A DNA stretch of 64,000 bases from Mycteria americana (Eukaryota; Chordata; Aves; Ciconiiformes; Ciconiidae). Location: positions 1,860,001-1,924,000 of the forward strand of contig NW_027445624.1 in assembly GCF_035582795.1 (NCBI RefSeq). Reading direction: 5' to 3'. The position numbers and the translations under genes are program-made. The notes below the pieces were generated by a model, which made no database searches, was not told the DNA's origin, and saw only the letters and a program-made list of their open reading frames with translations. Shown here in pieces: positions 44,259-55,122 of this stretch (its first letter is position 1; every line of letters begins with the position of its first letter).

Positions 44259-45029
44259 TTACACCTGATGTAATCCAACAAGCTTTAAAACACTCTTCTC
44301 CACTGTATGCCAAGTCCAAGCTGCATCGAATGAGGTCCATCTTCCACAAGGGGTATCTGTACGAGAACTGTTTTAGATAGAGAGCTAGGAAAGGACAGAT
44401 ATAAACATAATTAAGGAGTTGACTCCAGAGTTAATTAGACTTCTCAGAGACGGGGCAAGCTTCTAACTCCCTGAAGCTCAAAGCAGCCACAGGATAGTTT
44501 GGAGGTGTCTGATGGGACAAAGAGCAAGGGGAGGTGGAAATCTGGAGAGCCATGGGAAGGGCCAGAGTGAGTGGGCTGTGGTGCCTGAAAGCCGTGGGAG
44601 GACAGTCCCAGGCAGACCCCTCCTGACCATTCACCATATCCATGGGAACCGGTCACCCAGGTCAGGCATCCTTCCCCAACACATCGCCCCATACCCTCCT
44701 CCCCTGAGCCCATGGAGAACCCAGGAACAGCAGCACAGACTTGTAGGGGCATCATGTCCCCCCGTGTAGGGGAAGAGAAGCCCGAAATCTGGACACTGGC
44801 ATTGAGGAAATCCCTTTTATTACAGACGTGCAACACTGGAGACCACCTGTACCATCATGCCAGAGACACGTACAAAGGTCGCTGGGTCAGACAGACTGCG
44901 TTCATGTCTCTGCAGAAGTGAAGCAAATGCAGACATTGCTGGACAACCATGATTATCACAAACCAAATGCCCAAAGCAAAGGAGGTTCCTGAGATGAACA
45001 GGAAATCCCTGTGAAGAGACATGGGCAGC
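44259..45029. other. OR-5 downstream region
   Basis: Intergenic. Minus-strand and plus-strand frames overlap (44444-44836 and 44512-44769) and no domain is recognised. Arm C homology stops exactly at 44258. Confidence 0.4.
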
Positions 45030-45965
45030 TTATTGCTGCTGAAAGACAAGTGGCTGAATCAGCTTCTTCAGTGTGTCTTTGAGCTCCTGGATTCTCATGC
45101 TGTAGATGAGGGGGTTCAACGCTGGGGGCACCAGCGAGTACAGAGCAGCCATCACCAGATCCCGTGATTGGGAGGAGGTGGAGGGGGGCTTCAGGTAGGC
45201 GAACGTGCCAGTGCTGACAATCAGGGAGACCACAGCCAGGTGAGGGAGGCACGTGGAAAAGGCTTTGTGCCATCCCTGCTCAGAAAGGAACCTCAACACA
45301 GCCCTGAAGATCTGCACATAGGACAGCACAATGAAAATAAAGCACCCAAAAGCAAGAGAGACATTATCTACAAGAAGTCCTACTTCCCTGAGGTGGGAGT
45401 TGGAGCAGGAGAGCTTGAGGATCTGGGGCAGTTCACAGAAGAAGTGGTCAAGGGCATTGCCTTGGCAGAGCGGTAGTGAAAATGTATTGGCAGTGTGCAG
45501 CATGGCATAGAGGAAACCACTGCCCCAGGCAGCTGCTGCCATGTGGACACAAGCTCGGCTGTCCAGGAGGGTCCCGTAATGCAGGGGTTTGCAGATGGCA
45601 ACGTAGTGGTCATAGGCCATGATGGTGAGAAGAAAATATTGCCCTCCAATCACGAAGAGAAAGAAAAGGACCTGGGCAGCACATCCTCCATAGGAAATAG
45701 TCCTGGTGTCCCAGAGGGAATTGGCCATGGATTTGGGGACAGCAGTGGAGATGGAGCCCAAGCCAAGGAGGGAGAGGTTGAGGAGGAAGAAGTACCTGGG
45801 GGTGTGGAGGCAGTGGTTGCAGGCTATGGTGGTGATGATGAGGATGCTGCCCAGAAGGGCAGACAGGTAGATGGCTGGGAGGAGCCGGAAATGCAAGAGC
45901 TTCTGCTGCCGTGTGTCTGCAAACACCACGAGGAGGAACTGGGGGATAGAGCTGCTGTTGGCCAT
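45030..45965 (-). CDS. OR-5: full-length OR14-like receptor lacking key residues
   Basis: An uninterrupted 311-residue receptor starting MANSSSIPQF, 23 nt after the splice acceptor. Length, TM2, TM5, TM6 (KAFSTCLPHL) and TM7 (NPLIYSMRI) are normal. Three otherwise near-invariant positions are changed: TM1 LLGNGL has become LLGSIL (Asn40 to Ser), PMYFF has become PRYFF (Met57 to Arg) and MAYDRY has become MAYDHY (Arg120 to His). Asn in TM1 and Arg of DRY are core GPCR activation residues, so despite the open frame it may not signal: a cryptic pseudogene or a receptor under relaxed constraint. It sits between inverted arms C and D. Confidence 0.9.
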   Translation of the reverse strand: MANSSSIPQFLLVVFADTRQQKLLHFRLLPAIYLSALLGSILIITTIACNHCLHTPRYFFLLNLSLLGLGSISTAVPKSMANSLWDTRTISYGGCAAQVLFFLFVIGGQYFLLTIMAYDHYVAICKPLHYGTLLDSRACVHMAAAAWGSGFLYAMLHTANTFSLPLCQGNALDHFFCELPQILKLSCSNSHLREVGLLVDNVSLAFGCFIFIVLSYVQIFRAVLRFLSEQGWHKAFSTCLPHLAVVSLIVSTGTFAYLKPPSTSSQSRDLVMAALYSLVPPALNPLIYSMRIQELKDTLKKLIQPLVFQQQ

Positions 45966-45988
45966 TTGCTGCCTCAGGGCATGGGACA

Positions 45989-45990
45989 CT
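45989..45990 (-). promoter_or_regulatory. Splice acceptor before OR-5 coding exon
   Basis: Read on the minus strand, CTCTTTTCCCTCTTGAACAG ends here, 23 nt before the ATG at 45965. Confidence 0.65.
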
Positions 45991-47424
45991 GTTCAAGAGG
46001 GAAAAGAGAATGAGGAGTTACGAAAGAGTTCTCTGAGAAAATCAAAGGAATTTCTCATGGATCCTCCCCCTGCTACACTCACCCCTTTTGTCTTTTCCTC
46101 AAGGCCTTCCTTCAGCTCCGTGCCTGGAGCTCTGGATTTTGCTGGCTGAGTGTGCCATGAGGATGTGTGCCATGTGCATGAGTGTGCCATGTGCCTCTGC
46201 TGACTGGCTGCCCAGGAATCAGCCCTGCTCTGCAGTAGTTGGTTCTTAGGAATGGTAGGGGCAGGTGCCAGACCTGAGATGAAGGAGGAGATCACACTCA
46301 TCTGTTACCCTGAAAAGAAACCAGCCATGGCCAAGAGCAGAGGGATCCACTGCAGACCATTAAATGTCTCACCTCTTCTCAAGGTCTCAGCACCTCACTT
46401 CTAGCCAAAACCACACATGGCTCATTTCACCGACCCAACAGCATTTCTTCACTCATAACATCTCTGTACTTCTCCATGGGGCTTTCAGATTACACAAAGG
46501 TGCTATGGGGCAGATTGGCATCCTGGAGGGCAGCTCACAGCTTGGAAGGACACCTCAAGGAGATAGCCAAGTGTCCTACTGATGGTATCTCATGAAGGCA
46601 TGACATCAGCATTGCTGGGCAGCTGCTCTCAGCCTCTGTGCTCTTCAGAGGGAAATGGGCAAGATGCTGGAGAGCTGCCCCAAGGCTCTGCTGGAGCTCT
46701 GGCTGCAGAGGAGGTGGCTCATGCCTTGGACCCCACAGCCCTGAGGGCAGAGGCTTTGCTGGGTGGGAGAGGAGGCAAGGGGGCTTGCTCAGAGGAAGGG
46801 GTCTGCATTGGAGGGGATGATACGGAGTTTTCTGAATTCTCCCTCCAACACCATTTCTGTTTTCAATTTCTTCTCATTCCCTGATGAAATCCCTGCTGCC
46901 TGGAGATCTTCCCCCTGGGAGGTGTTTCCCCATCCCATGTCTTTACCCTGTCAGTGCTCACAGCCCCCATCCCAGCCTTTGTGCATTCATCTTTGCTCTA
47001 CAGAATCTGAGGAAAATAGGAAGGGTACAGAGAGGGTCCTAATTTATCCAAACTGAGGGAAGTGATTCAGGTGAGTCAAGCCAGGCATGTCTTTGTGGTT
47101 TGTAGTCCTGGGGCTAGAAGGGCACTCAGCTCCCTCCCTTGCCTGCCACAACCCCTCAGCAGGTGGGATTCCTCTTGCCTCCCTTCAGCTGTGCACAAAA
47201 TAGGCACCTGCAGGTGAGCTGCTTGTCTCATCTGCCCTGCTAATTAATGGGGATGGAGGCCAGGAGTGAGCTCTTCAGATGAAACCCCTGGTGACATCTG
47301 AGGTGCCAGAGGTGGTGCAAGACAGGTGCAGGTAGCTGCAAGCTCTGATGGAGTAGCTCTTAGAGAGAGGACAGCATCTGGGGGCATCTTCTGGGAGGCT
47401 GGTGGAGCATTCCTTTGGCCAACT
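45991..47424 (-). other. OR-5 upstream region
   Basis: 46580-46990 resembles part of the OR-3 upstream region in reverse orientation. A short imperfect tandem repeat of GTGCCATG-containing units is at about 46150-46192. No coding gene recognised. Confidence 0.45.
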
Positions 47425-47746
47425 TAAAGGTACCTAAAGGGTGTCTCCAAAGAGGACGCAGGCTCTCTCTTCTCAAGGAGCCCATGGAGAAGACGAGGGG
47501 CAATGGGTACAAGTTGCACCAGGAGAAGTTTCATGTCGACATAAGAAAGACATGTTTTTAGAGTGAGAACAATCAGTCAGTGGTACAACCTCCTCTGGCA
47601 CGTGGTTGAGTCGCTGTCACTGGAGGTTTTCAAGATGTGATTGGACAGGGTGCTACCTAATCGCACCTAGGGTCCATGAAAGGATGGACCAGATGATCTT
47701 TTGCGGTCCCTTCCAACCTGGGCTGTTCTATGATTCCGTGATTCTA
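47425..47746 (+). mobile_element. CR1 3' end
   Basis: Sense CR1 tail: GGCAATGGGTACAAGTTGCA, TGGTACAACCTCCTCTGGCA, GGTCCCTTCCAACCTGGGC, then TTCTATGATTCCGTGATTCT. The fragment is 5' truncated and lies 233 bp from the ERVL 5' LTR. Confidence 0.88.
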
Positions 47747-47979
47747 CCTGAAAGGACAGCAGATGGCCTGTTTAACTGGTAATGGAATCTGTTCCTCTTC
47801 ATTATGTTCATGGCAGCCTCTTGAAGTATTCAGCTGAGCAAATGCAGTCATGTGCCATAGGGAGAGCTCCATCTCTCTCCTTATGTTCTCCAGCAGCTGT
47901 ACTTTCTAGAACTCCATTGACTGTGACGGCACTTGTCTCATGGACATCCCTACAATGCCAAAGCTAATTCATGGCAACT

Positions 47980-48600
47980 TGTCCTGGTTTCAGCTGGGAT
48001 AGAGTTAATTTTCTTCCTAGTAGCTGGTATAGTGCTGTGCTTTGGATTTTAGTATGAGAATAATATTGATAACACGCTGATGTTTTGGCTGTCGCTAAGT
48101 GGTGTTTACATTGGTCAAGGACTTTTATTTTTTTCCCCCCACCTTCAGCTCCCCATGCTCTGCCAGGTGCCCAAGAAATGGGAGGGGGCACAGCCAGGAT
48201 AGTTGATCCAAACTGACCAAAGGGCTATTCCATACCATATGATGTCATGCCCAGTATATAAACTGGGCGGAGTTGGCTGGGGGGTAGTGATCACTGCTTG
48301 GGGACTGGCTGGGCATCGGTCGGCGGGTGGTGAGCGGTTGTATCATTTTTTTTAAACCCCCCCCCCGCCTTTTTTCCCTCCCTTGGGGTTTGTTCCTCTC
48401 TCTCTCTCTCGTTGTTTTCCTTCTCATTATAATTCATTATTATTATTACTATTATTTTGTTCCAATTATTAAACTGTTCTTATCTCAACCCACGAGTTTT
48501 CTTACTTTTGCTCTTCCGATTCTGTCCCCCATCCCACCGGGGGGGAAGTGAGCGAGCGGCTGCGTGGTGCTTAGCTGCCGGCTGGGGCTAAACCACGACA
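47980..48600 (+). repeat. 5' LTR of the ERVL provirus
   Basis: 621 bp, TGTCCTGG...ACGACA. TATA box TATATAAA at 48256-48263 preceded by TGATGTCATG, a CRE-like site. ATTAAA polyadenylation signal at 48468-48473. A homopolymer-rich stretch (T-run, C-run, T-run) at 48345-48375 lies in R. Confidence 0.92.
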
Positions 48601-48608
48601 GTCCTTTT

Positions 48609-48626
48609 TGGCGCCCAACGTGGGGC
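48609..48626 (+). promoter_or_regulatory. Primer binding site, tRNA-Lys(CTT) type
   Basis: TGGCGCCCAACGTGGGGC lies 8 nt after the 5' LTR. It is complementary over 18 nt to the 3' end of vertebrate tRNA-Lys(CTT) including CCA, as I recall that tRNA. This identifies the primer used by the ancestor of this ERV. Confidence 0.85.
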
Positions 48627-48747
48627 TCGAAGGGTTTGAGATAATAACAGATTAACCAGAGCGTATTAAGGAATTTAGATCTGTTAGTGGTTGTGGGACG
48701 TGATATTGATCCATCTGTTCCTAGCATCGGTTTACCTGATCTGCACC

Positions 48748-49053
48748 ATGCTCATTTCTTTGCCGTACATGTTAAAGATCAGTGTTGGTTTTTGCAGTTT
48801 GCTGTGCTCTGCTTTAATTGGTGATGTTTTGCCTGTGAGATTTGTTATTAAAACAGTGACCTTGTGTTTATTTTGGTATCTAAGTGCTGTACTGAAACCG
48901 TTATTGTATGTCGGGTATCATCTTATGGAGACAATTCGCAATTATACTTCTTCCTCTGAGAGGTTTTTTTATGGAGGAAATGTAGAATTGTACCTTCACT
49001 ACTTGCTTCTACAATGCTTCCTCCTTCATTACAGTAACTTTTCAGTATTTTGA
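48748..49053 (+). other. Hydrophobic reading frame in the ERV leader
   Basis: ATG-initiated frame of 101 codons between the primer binding site and the gag-like start. It is rich in Leu, Ile, Val and Phe with several stretches long enough to span a membrane (for example ISVGFCSLLCSALIGDVLPV), plus an Asn-Tyr-Thr and an Asn-Phe-Ser sequon near its end. I do not recognise a family. It could be a chance frame in AT-rich leader sequence. No function is claimed. Confidence 0.3.
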
Positions 49054-49081
49054 ACTACCTTGGGTAGTTAAGATACTTGTA

Positions 49082-50518
49082 TTGGTATTGCTTGGGAATA
49101 TTGTTTCGATCTTGTCCAGGGTTAGTACGCAATTTAAGAATATCATCCAGAGGTCTGCCCCAAGGCTGGATAGTTATGAGTGGCAGGGTGTGTGGGATAG
49201 CATGGGCAAATGCCTAGGACGGTGGGCACCTCCAGTGTTTTGGAACTTCACCCCTGAACAAGTGGTAGAAACTGCTGAAGGAGATGGTGAATCGAGCCAA
49301 TTTGCAGACGTAAAAGCCATTCAGCTGGCTTTAGACATTGCTGAACGAGAAAAGTGGCCAGTGCTCTATCTCTATACTGACTCATGGATGGTGGCAAATG
49401 CCCTGTGGGGGTGGTTACAGCAATGGAAGCAGAACAATTGGTAGCGCAGAGGTAAACCCATCTGGGCTGCAGCACTGTGGCAAGATATTGCTGCCCGAGT
49501 AGAGAACCTGGTTGTAAAAGTACGTCACATAGATGCTCACGTCCCCAAGAGTCGGGCCACTGAGGAACATCAAAACAACCAGCAGGTGGATCAGGCTGCT
49601 CAGATTGAAGTGGCTCAGATGGATCTGGACTGGCAACAGAAGGGTGAATTATTTATAGCTCTGTGGGCCCATGACACCTCAGGCCATCAAGGAAGAGATG
49701 CAACATATAGATGGGCTCGTGATCGAGGGGTGGACTTGACCATGGCCACTATTGCACAGGTTATCCATGAATGTGAAACATGCGCTGCAGTTAAACAAGC
49801 CAAGCGGTTAAAGCCTCTGTGGTATGGAGGGCGATGGCTGAAATATAAATATGGGGAGGCCTGGTAGATCGATTATATCACGCTCCCACAAACCTGCCAA
49901 GGCAAGCGCTATGTGCTCACCATGGTGGAAGCAACCACCGGATGGCTGGAAACATATCCTGTGCCCCATGCCACTGCCCAGAACACTATCTTGGGCCTTG
50001 AAAAACAAGTCCTATGGCGACATGGCACCCCAGAGAGAATTGAGTCAGACAACGGGACTCATTTCCGAAACAACCTCATAGACAGCTGGGCCAAAGAGCA
50101 TGGCATTGAGTGGGTATATCACATCCCCTATCATGCACCAACCTCTGGGAAAATTGAACGATACAATGGACTGTTAAAAACTACACTGAGAGCAATGCGT
50201 GGTGGGACGTTCAAACATTGGGATACACACTTAGCAAAGGCCACCTGGTTAGTTAACACTAGAGGATCTGTCAATCGAGCTGGCCCTGCCCAATCAAAAC
50301 TTTTACGCACTGTAGAAGGGGATAAGGTCCCTGTAGTGCACATAAAAAACATGCTGGGGAAGACAGTCTGGGTTACTCCTGCCTCGGGCAAAGGCAAGCC
50401 CATTCGTGGGATTGCTTTTGCTCAAGGACCCGGGTGCACTTGGTGGGTAATGCGAAAGGATAGGGAAGTCAGATGTGTACCTCAAGGGGATTTGATTTTG
50501 GGTGAGAATAGCCAATGA
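49082..50518 (+). pseudogene. ERVL gag-like/RNase H/integrase remnant
   Basis: One reading frame interrupted by two TAG codons (49442-49444 and 49865-49867). The first ~60 codons look like a retroviral N-terminal region and are joined near 49262 to the RNase H domain (SSQFADVKAIQLALD and LYTDSW), implying a deletion of the intervening gag-pol. Integrase follows: HHCC zinc site with His at 49670 and 49685 and Cys at 49772 and 49781, and a DD35E core with Asp at 49871 (two codons after the second TAG), Asp at 50048 and Glu at 50156. Catalytic residues are therefore still present but separated from the zinc domain by a stop. No functional protein is expected. Confidence 0.88.
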
Positions 50519-50939
50519 ACTAAATGGTATGATGTTAACTGCTATATAATACTGTGTGCCATCACTTTTATGGTTACTATACACCATATCAATGGTATTT
50601 CAGTAAGGATCACCCAGATTAGTGAAGAATGAACTTCGATGAAAGCAAGCAACGTGCAATGGTGATGGAACCAGAACTGGTTTCAGCATGCAACAACCCA
50701 ACACCACACAGCATCTCTTCTGCCATGAAGGACTATTATGACAGATGGAGCCCAAAGTCATGGACTAAATGAACTTAATAAACATTTTAGAAGGATGGAC
50801 CATAGACCAAGGGAATGATAATTGTGTGTACATATATAGATATACATACCAAGAGACAGGAAAAGTGGTGGTGATTAATTGTATTAGAAAAGGTAGAACC
50901 TGGGCATGACATAAATGGTATAGAATAAGGGGTGGATAC
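50519..50939 (+). other. ERV 3' untranslated region
   Basis: AT-rich sequence after the integrase stop, with no env-like frame. It ends in a short purine-rich stretch (AATAAGGGGTGGA) just before the 3' LTR, which may be the relic of the polypurine tract. Confidence 0.6.
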
Positions 50940-51567
50940 TGTCCTGGTTTCGGCTGGGATAGTTAGTTTTCTTTCTAGTAGCCGGTATAGTGCTGTGCTT
51001 TGGATTTTAGTATAAGAATAATATTGATAACACGCTGATGTTTTGGCTGTTGCTAAGCGGTGTTTACATTGGTCAAGGATTCTTTCCCCTTCAGCTCCCC
51101 ATGCTCTGCCAGGTGCCCAAGAAATGGGAGGGGGCACAGCCAGGATAGTTGATCCAAACTGACCAAAGGGCTATTCCATACCATATGATGTCATGCCCAG
51201 TATATAAACTGGGGGGAGTTGGCCGGGGGGTAGCGATCATTGCTCGGGGACTGGCTGGGTGTCGGTCGGCGGGTGGTGAGCGGTTGTAATTTTCTTTTAT
51301 ATATATATATATTTTTTTTTTTCCCCCCTCTTTTTTTTCCCTCCCTTGGGTTTTGTTCCTCTCTCTCTCTCTCATTGTTTTTTTTCCCTCTCATTATAAT
51401 TCATTATTATTATTACTATTATTTTGTTCCAATTATTAAACTGTTCTTATCTCAACCCACGAGTTTTCTTACTTTTGCTCTTTCGATTCTCTCCCCCATC
51501 CCATCGGGGGGGGAGTGAGCGAGCGGCTGCGTGGTGCTTGGCTGCCGGCTGGGGCTAAACCACGACA
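50940..51567 (+). repeat. 3' LTR of the ERVL provirus
   Basis: 628 bp, TGTCCTGG...ACGACA. TATATAAA at 51201-51208. Contains a (TA)n run at about 51297-51313 not present in the 5' LTR. Ends exactly where arm D homology starts. Confidence 0.92.
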
Positions 51568-54500
51568 CTGTTGCTTTTTGGCAAGGAGGAGAAGTCCTCC
51601 TGTGCCTGTGTGCAGCCACTTCTCTGAGGAAAGCAGGTGGGAATTGGTGCCCAGGAGCTGTAACATCCAGCTGCAGACTTCAGTGGAGAAGGCTGATGTG
51701 AGGACAAGTGATGCCAGTGGCCCGCAGGGGGCTGATGAGAGAAATGGTGGGGTTGGGGAGGAGAGGAGCAAGGTTGTTGATACAGTGTCTGACATCAAGG
51801 GACTGCTTTTCATACCTGCCCGTATCTGCTTAGGTGACCCTCTGGATCAAGATCACTTGGACAATGCTGCTATTCCTTCTTCTGTAAACAAAAAAATAAA
51901 TAAAAATGACCTTAAAGAGTAAAAATATTTTTCTCTTAAAAGCTCCTTGAACTCTTCCTCTTTAACTACCATCCTGAAACCTCTCCAATTAGCTGTAGAA
52001 GGCTTGAAGACTTGAAGAAAATTATGGGAAGAGACAAGGCACCTGAGGGCTCTCTGCCTTCTAATGAGCCCCATGGTGTAGCTGATGCCGAGTCCATGGA
52101 CCTGCAATGCTGAGAGGAGGTTGCACAAACTGCTCAAGGAGTCAAAGTCAGAAGCAAACGCTGAAGTTTCTTGGAGTATTAATGAGCCCCACTGAGGGCC
52201 GTTGCCAATGCAGCCTCCCCGTGGACTCGTTAGAGCAGAACATTGGAGGCGGTGATGCCAGGCAGGCAAAGGCCAAGTGCCGGTGGCCCTGGTGCGGAGT
52301 AAAGCCTTGGTGTGCTTTGTCAAGCCGAATGCCAAGCCCTGACCCCAGCCCCTCAGCAGGGAGAGCCTGTCCCTCACACATGGCTCAGGGCTCTTCCTGG
52401 GATGGGGAGGGGGTGTGATGCCAAGTGAAGGACAACAGTATGACACCTCTTGTGCAAGGAGGCAATGTGGCCTCAGTGCCATGAGGGCAATGCGTCTCCT
52501 CATTCGCCTTGGGGGCAGAGACAGCAGCCATAGCCAAGGGGGACAAAGACCTCAGTTCTCTCAGGGCCTTTCAGCCTTGCCAGCACCCTTGGCCATCTCC
52601 ACCATAGGCTGTCCTACACTGTCCTGTGCCTGCGCCTCTTTCCCTGCAGGCTGTAGACATCCAACACACTTCCCCACCTTGCTCTCCCCCCGCCATGTCC
52701 CTACCTTTACTGACGTCCCTCCATCCTCACTGGCTGCTCCTTCAAACACAACATCATGGGCTAACCCAGACTCCCTCTCAGTGACCTGTTGGGCCAAAGC
52801 GCTACCCTTCCAGAGACATTTCTGTCTCCTCACGTCCATCTGGACATCCACAACTGCACTTTCTTGTGCTTTTCCTTTCTCACGCTCTTTCCCACTACCA
52901 AAAAACATGCAATCACCTCTGAAAGTAACCCTCAAGCTTTCCCAAGCTACTACTCTACTTCCCTGAGCCTCCACTTCATGGGGCCAAGGAAGTCCCCACC
53001 TCTCAGCCTTTCCACACATGGCCCCTAGCCCCATCTTGGCAGACCTCCTATGGGCCTTCTCCAGTTCCTCCCCACTCCTCCAGAACAGGGAGCCCCACAC
53101 TGGGACACACTATTCCATTTGTGGCCACACCAGTGATGAGTCGGTGGTGGGGGGTGATAAGGCCCCTTGCCTGGGTGGCCTTGCTCCCCTCAGTGCAGCC
53201 CAATATGCACATGGCCATATTCATGTTTAGCACCACTGCCCCCTATGGCATCCCTCATAATGCCCAGGCCCTTCTCCTCAAGGTTGCTCTCATCCACTTC
53301 AGGACCATCCCTGCCTTGATGTACGGGGTTGTTTTGCCCCCTAATGTAGAAAATCAAAAGATCAGGAGTTCAGAAGGAGAAGATCCCTTCTCCTTGGAAA
53401 ACTTCTTGAGGTTTCTATTGGCCAAACCCCTGAATTCCTCAAGGTCCACTTGGACTGAAGCTCCATTGTGTCAGCTGTTAGTGTGTGCGTGCAGATGGCT
53501 CACCTGACTCGTGGTGTCTCTAAGAAGATCACAGCATGAGGAATTTAAAGGACACAACAGATAAAAAAGTAGAAGAGGAGATACCAGTTAAACCAAATGG
53601 GACACTGAGGTAGCTATTACCATGGTGACCATCCCAGAAACACCAAGTGAGGGTACAAAGCAGGCAAAACCAGGGCCAATGAGGAAAGGGTAAACTGAGG
53701 TGGGCTGTTGGTATGGGAGGCCATGAGCATGATCAAAGGGAAGACCTTGAGAGGGGCAAAAGAGGTGAAAAGAAAAGACAAGGTGAAGCCAAGGATACGG
53801 TCATGGCTGTTTGGGGGGTGTCATCTGCCAAGCAGCCCTTCACCTGAGAAAGACCGACTGGACTGGGACACAAAGCTGCAGTTGATCTGGCCATCCTTAG
53901 GTCTGACTTATTTCCATGGTCATGGGGAACCTGAGTGCTTTGCCTACCACCATCAAGGGAAGAGCCCTGTAGCAGATGGAAACACAGAATCCTTCAGGTG
54001 GGAAGGGACCTCGGGAGGTCGCTAGCCCAATCTTCTGCTCCCAGGAGGGCCAGCTATCAGGTCACACCAGCTTGCACAGCACTTTTTACATTTGGGGCCT
54101 GAAAACCTCCAAAGATGGAGATGGCCCCAGCTCTCTGGGAAGCCTTCTCCTTGCTCATTGGCCCTCATCCTCCCATCATGAACTGCAGTGAAGAGCCTGA
54201 CTCTTTGGGTTGCCTCCTGGAAGGTGTGGGAATGCTGTTCCTTGGTCTCCCCAAAGCCACCTTTTCTCCTGACTGAACAAATCCAGCTCTCTCAGCCTCC
54301 CATAGTGAGAAAGCCGACCTTACAAACGCATGCCTGAGGTGTTTAAGGCTCTTCCAACCCTGCTGGCTTCTCTTGCATCTGCAAAGGACTTCAGGGCCAT
54401 GAGAATATCACACCCTCCTGCCATGGCTTTCTGCAGGTGTCGCTCTCCCTTGTCACCATGATATCATGCACAGATGTCGCAGGCTGTGTGCAGGGCCCAA

Positions 54501-55122
54501 TCTGAACAAGTAGCCATTCACAGTTAAACTTTGAACTCAAAACGTTTCAGGCCCAAGAAGCAACATCACACCACTAGGAGAGGCTGGTGCTGGGCGTGCC
54601 ACGCTTGGTGCTAACCCACATGCAGAGGAGGAATTCATGACTCCAAGCATCCCAGGCGCTATCGTCAGTAGTGAGAGAAACACCAAAACATTCAGATCAG
54701 AAGGGACCTTGGAGGTCCTAGACAACCTTCCACTCACATCAGGATGAGCATGGAATGCCCACCAAGTTCCTCAGGGCTTTGCCCAACAGTGTGCTGAAAA
54801 TGTTTTGGAATGGGGGCTTTGTCTAAGATCCTCAGGGGAATCCTGGGTACCCTCTGAGGAAGCTCAGGGTGCTACATAAGGAGAGCAACAGGATTCCTTG
54901 ACTCCCAACCAGCTGCTAGCAACCTCTGGTAGCTTCTAAAAAACTCCTTCTGCTGTCCTTGATCAAAAGCTGCATTGCTGAGAGGCTGCTGAAGCTACTC
55001 CAGCCCTTGGACTGTTACTCCCTGCTGCTCTTCCACGTAGGCACCAATGATGCAGCCAAACTTGGAACTTACAGACCTGTCAGCCTCATCTCAATTCTTG
55101 GGAACACGATGGAGCAGCTAAT
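51568..55122 (-). repeat. Second inverted duplication, arm D
   Basis: Reverse-complement partner of arm C (41062-44258). It starts CTGTTGCTTTTTGGCAAGG immediately after the ERVL 3' LTR. It retains a CR1-derived stretch at 52529-52888 that arm C lacks. It contains no recognised host gene; long frames (for example 52503-51853 on the minus strand) are shared with arm C and read through CR1 or anonymous sequence. Confidence 0.85.

Larger units (their letters stand above)
47980..51567 (+). mobile_element. ERVL-type provirus with large internal deletion
   Basis: Endogenous retrovirus, 3.6 kb: 5' LTR, tRNA-Lys-type primer binding site, leader, a fused gag-like/RNase H-integrase remnant, and 3' LTR. 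A complete element of this kind would be several kilobases longer, so most of gag, the protease and the reverse transcriptase are gone. The two LTRs differ by several substitutions and small indels, so the insertion is not recent. The 5-bp flanks (caact at 47975-47979, ctgtt at 51568-51572) do not match, and the right flank begins arm D exactly, which points to recombination at the element's end. Not able to replicate. Confidence 0.92.

Noticed and set aside
49442-49867. Cytidine-deaminase editing as the cause of the two amber codons in the provirus
   Set aside because: Two C-to-T changes are too few to separate editing from ordinary decay.
42675-53507. Host gene suggested by matching frames at 43061-42675 (-) and 53121-53507 (+)
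   Set aside because: They are the two inverted-arm copies of the same CR1-containing sequence. Openness in both reflects recent duplication, not selection.
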